From NCBI GenBank assembly GCA_964035775.1, contig OZ038312.1, positions 39,354,672 to 39,418,671 on the forward strand: a stretch of 64,000 bases of DNA, in the 5' to 3' direction. Under the pieces are notes generated by a model. The model saw nothing but the letters and a program-made list of their open reading frames with translations, ran no database searches and had not been told where the DNA came from. This document shows positions 48,901-61,200 of the stretch, in pieces (position 1 is the stretch's first letter; the number at the start of each line of letters is the position of its first letter). This DNA is from Osedax frankpressi. Its lineage: Eukaryota; Annelida; Polychaeta; Sabellida; Siboglinidae. The translations under genes were made by a program, and so were the position numbers.

Positions 48901-49729
48901 CTCCACCCTGACAAATATTTGGACGAGGACGAGGAAAGCGGCCGCTAGATTGCACTGCAAGATTGATGCCGATGATAGAAACCAACTAATACTTATCATC
49001 GATGACTTCTCTTGCAGGCCTTCTAAGGTCGTTCGAACCGTCCGGTTAGCGTTGAGAGAAAGGTGGTCCGAGAAGCTCCTCTCTCTAGCCGTGCAAGGAA
49101 GGGTTCCTAGCGCTATGTCGCTTGATAAGTCAAGTGGGGATATCCCCCATTTGACCTCAGCTAGAACCCCTCTATCCTTCACGGCTTGGAGCTTCTGGTC
49201 CAAAGCCAAGCTTGGCTGCCTCCCCACGAAATTCATTCCGGGGGTAGCGTCGAGCGATACAATGTGCAGAAGATGTTTCCAAAAGGAAGAGACTACTTCG
49301 CACGTTGTATCTAGCTGTTCCTCAATGCTGCTACACTACACCAAACGTCATGATGCAGTAGAACATATACTGACTAACCTGTTAGAAATCCTGGACGTCC
49401 CCCACTCCCTTAAAGTGCGTTCAGGTGCCCTCATTCCAGACATTACCATTACTTCTCCACATATTGTCATAGACGTGACATGCCCGTTTGATGAAGTCTC
49501 AAACTTAGCTAGTGCATCCGATCGCAAAAAGTCTAAATACGCCGACATTGGCACAGTCATGCCACTTGTAGTCGGTGCACTAGGCTCATGGGTCCCTGAG
49601 AACGACAATATCAAGCGGGCATTAAATATTCCTACCGATATGTGGAAAAAGATGAAAAGAAGAATGCGAGTGGCGGCTATCGAAAGATCCGCGGGTACCA
49701 CCCACATTTTCTTCTCATCTCCGGACTGA
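45962..49729 (+). pseudogene. Utopia-like ORF, copy 4, one in-frame stop
   Basis: 1255-codon layout. TAA at 48659-48661 in the shared position; TGA at 49727-49729. Mostly like copy 1 in the C-terminal third (DRNQLIL, VPSAMS, SSPD), but WKKGK before the RT and KNLF after motif A agree with copy 2, and SLPYTT is unique. All catalytic motifs listed for copy 1 are present. Confidence 0.83.
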
Positions 49730-49969
49730 GGTCTTCCCCATTCTTATTTTAATTTTACATATATTATTTTATCTTATACTATTTTATCTTGTCTTATCTT
49801 ATTGTATTTTATTGTACTATTTTATATTTCTTACTATTTACATTTTTATTTATATCTCGGGTTTTAGATATATTAAAAAAAAATCAGCCCCCATATCTGC
49901 CACTGCGAAGTAACGCGTATGATGCAATTGGTTAATTGATGACTTACTTAATAACACATATTCTAAAAA
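49730..49969 (+). other. Element 3' UTR (copy 4)
   Basis: Matches 24045-24284 closely, including the conserved CCACTGCGAAGTAACGC block. Confidence 0.7.
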
Positions 49970-49980
49970 TCTTTTCTTAA

Positions 49981-52224
49981 AGCCTCTCGGAATTTTGGCT
50001 ACGCTCTTTTTTCTCGGCCTTTTATCTAATATTGTCGCTTCTCGGCCTTTTTTGCTAAGATCAAAGCATATCGGTCTTTTGGTTATGATCAAAGCTCTAA
50101 TCCTTTTTTGCTAAGATCATCTCTTATCAGTATTTTGGTTAAAATCAAAGCATTTTCATCTTAAGATCATCTCCTCTCGACCTTTTGGATAAGATCAAAG
50201 CCTATCAGGCTTTTGTCTAAGAATTTCTTTCTCGATTTTTTAGCTCTGGTCATAGCTTATCGGCCTTTTTGCAAGATCAAATCGTCTCGGTATCTTGGCT
50301 AAGATCATTCTTCTCGACTTTTTTGGCTAAGATAAAATACCCTCGACCTTATGGATTAGATCATCTTGCTCATCCTTTTGGCTTAGATATTCTTTCTCGC
50401 TAATTTGGCTGACATCATTATGCTAGCATAATAGCTTTTTGGTTTAGATCATCGCTTCTTGGCCTTTAGGATAAGATCGAATATTCTCGGGATTTCGACT
50501 AAGATCAAAACCTCTCGACCTTTTGTCTATGATAATATCCTCTAATAATTTTGGCTAAGATCTTCTTTTTTGGTCTTTTGTCTAGGATCAAAACAACTAG
50601 GGCTCTTGGCCACTATATTTTTCTCTGTCTTTTAGTTCTTGTAATTACTTCTCGGCATTTTCGCTAAGTTTAAAGCCTCTTAGTTGTTTGTCTAATATTA
50701 TCGGCTCTCGGAAATTTGGATAAGATAAAATCATCTAATCCTTCTAACTAAGATTAAAATCTCTCGAGCTTTTTGCTAAGATATTTTTCTCGGCATTTTA
50801 GTTCTGGTTATTGCTTCTCGGCCTTGTGTCTAATATAATCAATTATTGGCCATTTTTCTAAGATTAAATCTTCTCGCTATATTAGCTAAGATTATCTCTT
50901 CTCGGCCTTTTTGGTTAGGATCAGAGCCTTTCGGCCTTTAGGATAAGATCTTCTTTCTCGGAATTTTGGTTAGGGTCAAAGCCTCTGGGGCTTTTTGGCT
51001 AAAATCTTATTTCTCTGCCTTTTAGTTCTGGCCATTGCTTCTAGGTCTTTTTACAAAGATAAAAGCTTCTAGTCACTTTGGCTAATCTCTTCTTTTTCAG
51101 CCTTTTTTGCTTAGTCTATAGCTCTAATCTTTTTAGCTAATATTTCTTTCTCGACCTTTTTACTAAGATTAATATCACTCGACATTTGGCTAAGACCAAA
51201 GTATATCTGCCATTTGGCTAAGATCGAAGCCTCTACTCCGTTTAGCTAATATCTTCATTCTCGGAATTTTGGCTAAGATTAAAACCTCTCGTTCTTTTTG
51301 CTAAAATATTTTTCTCGGCCTTTTAGCTCTGGTCATTGCTTTTCATACTTTTGTCTAAAATCATCTCTTCTCAGTCATTTAGCTAAGATCAAATCATCTC
51401 TGACTTTTGGCTCAGATCAAAATCTCTCAGCCTTTTGGCTAAGATCAAATTCTCTCAGCCTTTTGGCTAAGATCAAAGCATATCTGACTTTTGGCTCAGA
51501 TCAAAATATCTCAGCCTTTTGGCTAAGATCAAATTCACTCAGCCTTTTGGCTAAGATCAAAGCATATCTGACTTTTGGCTAAGATCAAATTATCTCTGCC
51601 GTTGGCTAAGATCAAAGCATCTAATCCTTTTGGTAAATATCTTCTTACTGCCTTTTGACTAAGATTAAAGTTTCTCTATCTTTTGGCTAAGATAAAAATA
51701 ACTCGGGTAATATCTTCTTGCTAGGCCTTTTATCATTTCTTCCTCGACCTTTTGCTAAGATCTTCACTTAAATGCCTTTTAGCTAAGATTAAGGCCCCAC
51801 GTCCTTTTATTTCATCTCTTCTCGGCCAAAAGGCCTAGAAGATACGACCAAAGCCTCTGAATTTTTGATAATATCTTCTTTCTCGACCTTTTAGCTAAGA
51901 TCATCTCATCTCGGTATTTTGGTTAGGGTCAAAGCCTCTGAGGATTTTGGCTAAAATCTTATTTATCTGCCTTTTAGTTCTGGCCATTGCTTCTAGGGCT
52001 TTTTACTAAGATAAAAGCTTCTAATCACTTTGGCTAATCTCTTCTTGTTCAGCCGTTTTGCTTAGATCATATCTCTAATCCATTTAGCTAATATTTCTTT
52101 CTCGACCTTTTTTACTAAGATTAAAATCTCTCGACATTTGGCTAAGACCAAAGTATATCTGCCATTTGGCTAAGATCGAATCCTCTACTCCGTTTAGCTA
52201 ATATCTTCATTCTCGGAATTTTGG
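49981..52224. repeat. U2-derived satellite, degenerate part (unit 2)
   Basis: Starts after a U2 nt 39-54 remnant, as in unit 1. The first kilobase is almost the same as 24296-25050; then the two arrays differ in block order. Monomers are individually diverged. An inverted core (CTCGGCCAAAAGGCC) occurs at about 51820. Confidence 0.92.
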
Positions 52225-55200
52225 CTAAGATCAAATTTTCTCAGCCTTTTGGCTAAGATCAAAGCCACTCGACTTTTGGCTAAGATCAAATTTTCTCAGC
52301 CTTTTGGCTAAGATCAAAATATCTCAGCCTTTTGGCTAAGATCAAATTTTCTCAGCCTTTTGGCTAAGATCAAATTTTCTCAGCCTTTTGGCTAAGATCA
52401 AAATATCTCAGCCTTTTGGCTAAGATCAAATTTTCTCAGCCTTTTGGCTAAGATCAAATTTTCTCAGCCTTTTGGCTAAGATCAAATTTTCTCAGCCTTT
52501 TAGCTAAGATCAAATTTTCTCAGCCTTTTGGCTAAGATCAAAGCCACTCGACTTTTGGCTAAGATCAAATTTTCTCAGCCTTTTGGCTAAGAATAAAGCC
52601 ACTCGACCTTTTGGCTCAGATCAAAATATCTCAGCCTTTTGGCTAAGATCAAAATATCTCAGCCTTTTGGCTAAGATCAAATTTTCTCAGCCTTTTAGCT
52701 AAGATCAAATTTTCTCAGCCTTTTGGCTAAGATCAAAGCCACTCGACTTTTGGCTAAGATCAAATTTTCTCAGCCTTTTGGCTAAGAATAAAGCCACTCG
52801 ACCTTTTGGCTCAGATCAAAATATCTCAGCCTTTTGGCTAAGATCAAATTTTCTCAGCCTTTTGGCTAAGATCAAAGCCACTCGACTTTTGGCTAATATC
52901 AAATTTTCTCAGCCTTTTGGCTAAGATCAAAGCCACTCGACTTTTGGCTAAGATCAAATTTTCTCAGCCTTTTGGCTAAGATCAAAATATCTCAGCCTTT
53001 TGGCTAAGATCAAAATATCTCAGCCTTTTGGCTAAGATCAAAATATCTCAGCCTTTTGGCTAAGATCAAATTTTCTCAGCCTTTTGGCTAAGATCAAATT
53101 TTCTCAGCCTTTTGGCTAAGATCAAAATATCTCAGCCTTTTGGCTAAGATCAAATTTTCTCAGCCTTTTGGCTAAGATCAAATTTTCTCAGCCTTTTGGC
53201 TAAGATCAAAATATCTCAGCCTTTTGGCTAAGATCAAATTTTCTCAGCCTTTTGGATAAGATCAAATTTTCTCAGCCTTTTGGCTAAGATCAAAGCCACT
53301 CGACTTTTGGCTAAGATCAAATTTTCTCAGCCTTTTGGCTAAGATCAAAGCCACTCGACTTTTGGCTAAGATCAAATTTTCTCAGCCTTTTGGCTAAGAT
53401 CAAATTTTCTCAGCCTTTTGGCTAAGATCAAAATATCTCAGCCTTTTGGCTAAGATCAAAATATCTCAGCCTTTTGGCTAAGATCAAATTTTCTCAGCCT
53501 TTTGGCTAAGATCAAAGCCACTCGACTTTTGGCTAAGATCAAATTTTCTCAGCCTTTTGGCTAAGATCAAATTTTCTCAGCCTTTTGGCTAAGATCAAAT
53601 TTTCTCAGCCTTTTGGCTAAGATCAAAGCCACTCGACTTTTGGCTAAGATCAAATTTTCTCAGCCTTTTGGCTAAGATCAAATTTTCTCAGCCTTTTGGC
53701 TAAGATCAAAATATCTCAGCCTTTTGGCTAAGATCAAAATATCTCAGCCTTTTGGCTAAGATCAAATTTTCTCAGCCTTTTGGCTAAGATCAAAGCCACT
53801 CGACTTTTGGCTAAGATCAAATTTTCTCAGCCTTTTGGCTAAGATCAAATTTTCTCAGCCTTTTGGCTAAGATCAAAGCCACTCGACTTTTGGCTAAGAT
53901 CAAATTTTCTCAGCCTTTTGGCTAAGATCAAATTTTCTTAGCCTTTTGGCTAAGATCAAAATATCTCAGCCTTTTGGCTAAGATCAAAATATCTCAGCCT
54001 TTTGGCTAAGATCAAATTTTCTCAGCCTTTTGGCTAAGATCAAATTTTCTCAGCCTTTTGGCTAAGATCAAAATATCTCAGCCTTTTGGCTAAGATCAAA
54101 TTTTCTCAGCCTTTTGGCTAAGATCAAATTTTCTCAGCCTTTTGGCTAAGATCAAAGCCACTCGACTTTTGGCTAAGATCAAATTTTCTCAGCCTTTTGG
54201 CTAAGATCAAATTTTCTCAGCCTTTTGGCTAAGATCAAAATATCTCAGCCTTTTGGCTAAGATCAAATTTTCTCAGCCTTTTGGCTAAGATCAAATTTTC
54301 TCAGCCTTTTGGCTAAGATCAAAATATCTCAGCCTTTTGGCTAAGATCAAATTTTCTCAGCCTTTTGGCTAAGATCAAATTTTCTCAGCCTTTTGGCTAA
54401 GATCAAAGCCACTCGACTTTTGGCTAAGATCAAATTTTCTCAGCCTTTTGGCTAAGATCAAATTTTCTCAGCCTTTTGGCTAAGATCAAAATATCTCAGC
54501 CTTTTGGCTAAGATCAAATTTTCTCAGCCTTTTGGCTAAGATCAAATTTTCTCAGCCTTTTGGCTAAGATCAAATTTTCTCAGCCTTTTGGCTAAGATCA
54601 AAGCCACTCGACTTTTGGCTAAGATCAAATTTTCTCAGCCTTTTGGCTAAGATCAAAGCCACTCGACTTTTGGCTAAGATCAAATTTTCTCAGCCTTTTG
54701 GCTAAGATCAAATTTTCTCAGCCTTTTGGCTAAGATCAAAATATCTCAGCCTTTTGGCTAAGATCAAAATATCTCAGCCTTTTGGCTAAGATCAAATTTT
54801 CTCAGCCTTTTGGCTAAGATCAAATTTTCTCAGCCTTTTGGCTAAGATCAAAGCCACTCGACTTTTGGCTAAGATCAAATTTTCTCAGCCTTTTGGCTAA
54901 GAATAAAGCCACTCGACCTTTTGGCTCAGATCAAAATATCTCAGCCTTTTGGCTAAGATCAAAATATCTCAGCCTTTTGGCTAAGATCAAATTTTCTCAG
55001 CCTTTTGGCTAAGAATAAAGCCACTCGACCTTTTGGCTCAGATCAAAATATCTCAGCCTTTTGGCTAAGATCAAAATATCTCAGCCTTTTGGCTAAGATC
55101 AAATTTTCTCAGCCTTTTGGCTAATATCAAATTTTCTCAGCCTTTTGGCTAAGATCAAAGCCACTCGACTTTTGGCTAAGATCAAATTTTCTCAGCCTTT

Positions 55201-58200
55201 TGGCTAAGAATAAAGCCACTCGACCTTTTGGCTCAGATCAAAATATCTCAGCCTTTTGGCTAAGATCAAAATATCTCAGCCTTTTGGCTAAGATCAAATT
55301 TTCTCAGCCTTTTGGCTAAGATCAAAGCCACTCGACTTTTGGCTAAGATCAAATTTTCTCAGCCTTTTGGCTAAGATCAAATTTTCTCAGCCTTTTGGCT
55401 AAGATCAAAGCCACTCGACTTTTGGCTAAGATCAAATTTTCTCAGCCTTTTGGCTAAGATCAAAATATCTCAGCCTTTTGGCTAAGATCAAATTTTCTCA
55501 GCCTTTTGGCTAAGATCAAATTTTCTCAGCCTTTTGGCTAAGATCAAAGCCACTCGACTTTTGGCTAAGATCAAATTTTCTCAGCCTTTTGGCTAAGATC
55601 AAAATATCTCAGCCTTTTGGCTAAGATCAAATTTTCTCAGCCTTTTGGCTAAGATCAAATTTTCTCAGTCTTTTGGCTAAGATCAAAATATCTCAGCCTT
55701 TTGGCTAAGATCAAATTTTCTCAGCCTTTTGGCTAAGATCAAATTTTCTCAGCCTTTTGGCTAAGATCAAAATATCTCAGCCTTTTGGCTAAGATCAAAT
55801 TTTCTCAGCCTTTTGGCTAAGATCAAAATATCTCAGCCTTTTGGCTAAGATCAAATTTTCTCAGCCTTTTGGCTAAGATCAAATTTTCTCAGCCTTTTGG
55901 CTAAGATCGAAGCCACTCGACTTTTGGCTAAGATCAAATTTTCTCAGCCTTTTGGCTAAGATCAAAGCCACTCGACTTTTGGCTAAGATCAAATTTTCTC
56001 AGCCTTTTGGCTAAGATCAAAGCCACTCGACTTTTGGCTAAGATCAAATTTTCTCAGCCTTTTGGCTAAGATCAAATTTTCTCAGCCTTTTGGCTAAGAT
56101 CAAAATATCTCAGCCTTTTGGCTAAGATCAAATTTTCTCAGCCTTTTGGCTAAGATAAAATTTTCTCAGCCTTTTGGCTAAGATCAAAGCCACTCGACTT
56201 TTGGCTAAGATCAAATTTTCTCAGCCTTTTGGCTAAGATCAAATTTTCTCAGCCTTTTGGCTAAGATCAAAGCCACTCGACTTTTGGCTAAGATCAAATT
56301 TTCTCAGCCTTTTGGCTAAGATCAAATTTTCTCAGCCTTTTGGCTAAGATCAAAATATCTCAGCCTTTTGGCTAAGATCAAATTTTCTCAGCCTTTTGGC
56401 TAAGATCAAATTTTCTCAGCCTTTTGGCTAAGATCAAAATATCTCAGCCTTTTGGCTAAGATCAAATTTTCTCAGCCTTTTGGCTAAGATCAAATTTTCT
56501 CAGCCTTTTGGCTAAGATCAAAGCCACTCGACTTTTGGCTAAGATCAAATTTTCTCAGCCTTTTGGCTAAGATCAAATTTTCTCAGCCTTTTGGCTAAGA
56601 TCAAAATATCTCAGCCTTTTGGCTAAGATCAAATTTTCTCAGCCTTTTGGCTAAGATCAAATTTTCTCAGCCTTTTGGCTAAGATCAAATTTTCTCAGCC
56701 TTTTGGCTAAGATCAAAGCCACTCGACTTTTGGCTAAGATCAAATTTTCTCAGCCTCTTGGCTAAGATCAAATTTTCTCAGCCTTTTGGCTAAGATCAAA
56801 ATATCTCAGCCTTTTGGCTAAGATCAAAATATCTCAGCCTTTTGGCTAAGATCAAATTTTCTCAGCCTTTTGGCTAAGATCAAATTTTCTCAGCCTTTTG
56901 GCTAAGATCAAAGCCACTCGACTTTTGGCTAAGATCAAATTTTCTCAGCCTTTTGGCTAAGAATAAAGCCACTCGACCTTTTGGCTCAGATCAAAATATC
57001 TCAGCCTTTTGGCTAAGATCAAAATATCTCAGCCTTTTGGCTAAGATCAAATTTTCTCAGCCTTTTGGCTAAGAATAAAGCCACTCGACCTTTTGGCTCA
57101 GATCAAAATATCTCAGCCTTTTGGCTAAGATCAAAATATCTCAGCCTTTTGGCTAAGATCAAATTTTCTCAGCCTTTTGGCTAAGATCAAATTTTCTCAG
57201 CCTTTTGGCTAAGATCAAAATATCTCAGCCTTTTGGCTAAGATCAAATTTTCTCAGCCTTTTGGCTAAGATCAAATTTTCTCAGCCTTTTGGCTAAGATC
57301 AAAGCCACTCGACTTTTGGCTAAGATCAAATTTTCTCAGCCTTTTGGCTAAGATCAAAATATCTCAGCCTTTTGGCTAAGATCAAATTTTCTCAGCCTTT
57401 TGGCTAAGATCAAATTTTCTCAGCCTTTTGGCTAAGATCAAAATATCTCAGCCTTTTGGCTAAGATCAAATTTTCTCAGCCTTTTGGCTAAGATCAAATT
57501 TTCTCAGCCTTTTGGCTAAGATCAAAATATCTCAGCCTTTTGGCTAAGATCAAATTTTCTCAGCCTTTTGGCTAAGATCAAATTTTCTCAGCCTTTTGGC
57601 TAAGATCAAATTTTCTCAGCCTTTTGGCTAAGATCAAATTTTCTCAGCCTTTTGGCTAAGATCAAAATATCTCAGCCTTTTGGCTAAGATCAAATTTTCT
57701 CAGCCTTTTGGCTAAGATCAAATTTTCTCAGCCTTTTGGCTAAGATCAAATTTTCTCAGCCTTTTGGCTAAGATCAAAGCCACTCGACTTTTGGCTAAGA
57801 TCAAATTTTCTCAGCCTTTTGGCTAAGATCAAATTTTCTCAGCCTTTTGGCTAAGATCAAAATATCTCAGCCTTTTGGCTAAGATCAAAATATCTCAGCC
57901 TTTTGGCTAAGATCAAATTTTCTCAGCCTTTTGGCTAAGATCAAATTTTCTCAGCCTTTTGGCTAAGATCAAAGCCACTCGACTTTTGGCTAAGATCAAA
58001 TTTTCTCAGCCTTTTGGCTAAGAATAAAGCCACTCGACCTTTTGGCTCAGATCAAAATATCTCAGCCTTTTGGCTAAGATCAAAATATCTCAGCCTTTTG
58101 GCTAAGATCAAATTTTCTCAGCCTTTTGGCTAAGAATAAAGCCACTCGACCTTTTGGCTCAGATCAAAATATCTCAGCCTTTTGGCTAAGATCAAAATAT

Positions 58201-61200
58201 CTCAGCCTTTTGGCTAAGATCAAATTTTCTCAGCCTTTTGGCTAAGATCAAATTTTCTCAGCCTTTTTTTGCTAAGATCAAAGCCACTCGACTTTTGGCT
58301 AAGATCAAATTTTCTCAGCCTTTTGGCTAAGAATAAAGCCACTCGACCTTTTGGCTCAGATCAAAATATCTCAGCCTTTTGGCTAAGATCAAAATATCTC
58401 AGCCTTTTGGCTAAGATCAAATTTTCTCAGCCTTTTGGCTAAGATCAAAGCCACTCGACTTTTGGCTAAGATCAAATTTTCTCAGCCTTTTGGCTAAGAT
58501 CAAAGCCACTCGACTTTTGGCTAAGATCAAATTTTCTCAGCCTTTTGGCTAAGATCAAATTTTCTCAGCCTTTTGGCTAAGATCAAAGCCACTCGACTTT
58601 TGGCTAAGATCAAATTTTCTCAGCCTTTTGGCTAAGATCAAAATATCTCAGCCTTTTGGCTAAGATCAAATTTTCTCAGCCTTTTGGCTAAGATCAAATT
58701 TTCTCAGCCTTTTGGCTAAGATCAAAGCCACTCGACTTTTGGCTAAGATCAAATTTTCTCAGCCTTTTGGCTAAGATCAAAATATCTCAGCCTTTTGGCT
58801 AAGATCAAATTTTCTCAGCCTTTTGGCTAAGATCAAATTTTCTCAGCCTTTTGGCTAAGATCAAAATATCTCAGCCTTTTGGCTAAGATCAAATTTTCTC
58901 AGCCTTTTGGCTAAGATCAAAATATCTCAGCCTTTTGGCTAAGATCAAATTTTCTCAGCCTTTTGGCTAAGATCAAATTTTCTCAGCCTTTTGGCTAAGA
59001 TCGAAGCCACTCGACTTTTGGCTAAGATCAAATTTTCTCAGCCTTTTGGCTAAGATCAAAGCCACTCGACTTTTGGCTAAGATCAAATTTTCTCAGCCTT
59101 TTGGCTAAGATCAAAGCCACTCGACTTTTGGCTAAGATCAAATTTTCTCAGCCTTTTGGCTAAGATCAAATTTTCTCAGCCTTTTGGCTAAGATCAAAAT
59201 ATCTCAGCCTTTTGGCTAAGATCAAATTTTCTCAGCCTTTTGGCTAAGATCAAATTTTCTCAGCCTTTTGGCTAAGATCAAAGCCACTCGACTTTTGGCT
59301 AAGATCAAATTTTCTCAGCCTTTTGGCTAAGATCAAATTTTCTCAGCCTTTTGGCTAAGATCAAAGCCACTCGACTTTTGGCTAAGATCAAATTTTCTCA
59401 GCCTTTTGGCTAAGATCAAATTTTCTCAGCCTTTTGGCTAAGATCAAAATATCTCAGCCTTTTGGCTAAGATCAAATTTTCTCAGCCTTTTGGCTAAGAT
59501 CAAATTTTCTCAGCCTTTTGGCTAAGATCAAAATATCTCAGCCTTTTGGCTAAGATCAAATTTTCTCAGCCTTTTGGCTAAGATCAAATTTTCTCAGCCT
59601 TTTGGCTAAGATCAAAGCCACTCGACTTTTGGCTAAGATCAAATTTTCTCAGCCTTTTGGCTAAGATCAAATTTTCTCAGCCTTTTGGCTAAGATCAAAA
59701 TATCTCAGCCTTTTGGCTAAGATCAAATTTTCTCAGCCTTTTGGCTAAGATCAAATTTTCTCAGCCTTTTGGCTAAGATCAAATTTTCTCAGCCTTTTGG
59801 CTAAGATCAAAGCCACTCGACTTTTGGCTAAGATCAAATTTTCTCAGCCTTTTGGCTAAGATCAAATTTTCTCAGCCTTTTGGCTAAGATCAAAATATCT
59901 CAGCCTTTTGGCTAAGATCAAAATATCTCAGCCTTTTGGCTAAGATCAAATTTTCTCAGCCTTTTGGCTAAGATCAAATTTTCTCAGCCTTTTGGCTAAG
60001 ATCAAAGCCACTCGACTTTTGGCTAAGATCAAATTTTCTCAGCCTTTTGGCTAAGAATAAAGCCACTCGACCTTTTGGCTCAGATCAAAATATCTCAGCC
60101 TTTTGGCTAAGATCAAAATATCTCAGCCTTTTGGCTAAGATCAAATTTTCTCAGCCTTTTGGCTAAGAATAAAGCCACTCGACCTTTTGGCTCAGATCAA
60201 AATATCTCAGCCTTTTGGCTAAGATCAAATTTTCTCAGCCTTTTGGCTAAGATCAAAGCCACTCGACTTTTGGCTAAGATCAAATTTTCTCAGCCTTTTG
60301 GCTAAGATCAAAGCCACTCGACTTTTGGCTAAGATCAAATTTTCTCAGCCTTTTGGCTAAGATCAAAGCCACTCGACTTTTGGCTAAGATCAAATTTTCT
60401 CAGCCTTTTGGCTAAGATCAAAGCCACTCGACTTTTGGCTAAGATCAAAATATCTCAGCCTTTTGGCTAAGATCAAATTTTCTCAGCCTTTTGGCTAAGA
60501 TCAAATTTTCTCAGCCTTTTGGCTAAGATCAAAGCCACTCGACTTTTAGCTAAGATCAAATTTTCTCAGCCTTTTGGCTAAGATCAAATTTTCTCAGCCT
60601 TTTGGCTCAGATCAAAATATCTCAGCCTTTTGGCTAAGATCAAATTTTCTCAGCCTTTTGGCTAAGATCAAATTTTCTCAGCCTTTTGGCTAAGATCAAA
60701 ATATCTCAGCCTTTTGGCTAAGATCAAATTTTCTCAGCCTTTTGGCTGAGATCAAATTTTCTCAGCCTTTTGGCTAAGATCAAAGCCACTCGACTTTTGG
60801 CTAAGATCAAATTTTCTCAGCCTTTTGGCTAAGATCAAAGCCACTCGACTTTTGGCTAAGATCAAATTTTCTCAGCCTTTTGGCTAAGATCAAATTTTCT
60901 CAGCCTTTTGGCTAAGATCAAAATATCTCAGCCTTTTGGCTAAGATCAAATTTTCTCAGCCTTTTGGCTAAGATCAAATTTTCTCAGCCTTTTGGCTAAG
61001 ATCAAATTTTCTCAGCCTTTTGGCTAAGATCAAAGCCACACGACTTTTGGCTAAGATCAAATTTTCTCAGCCTTTTGGCTAAGATCAAAGCCACTCGACT
61101 TTTGGCTAAGATCAAATTTTCTCAGCCATTTGGCTAAGATCAAATTTTCTCAGCCTTTTGGCTAAGATCAAAATATCTCAGCATTTTGGCTAAGATCAAA

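Larger units (their letters stand above)
45537..49969 (+). mobile_element. Utopia-like retrotransposon, copy 4 (full length)
   Basis: Pairs with copy 1: same leader, same in-frame stop, same 3' UTR type (GTCTTCCCCATTC) and the same right flank (ATCTTTTCTTAAAGCC into U2 satellite). ORF starts 5463 bp after that of copy 3, which gives the period of the extra module. Confidence 0.85.
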
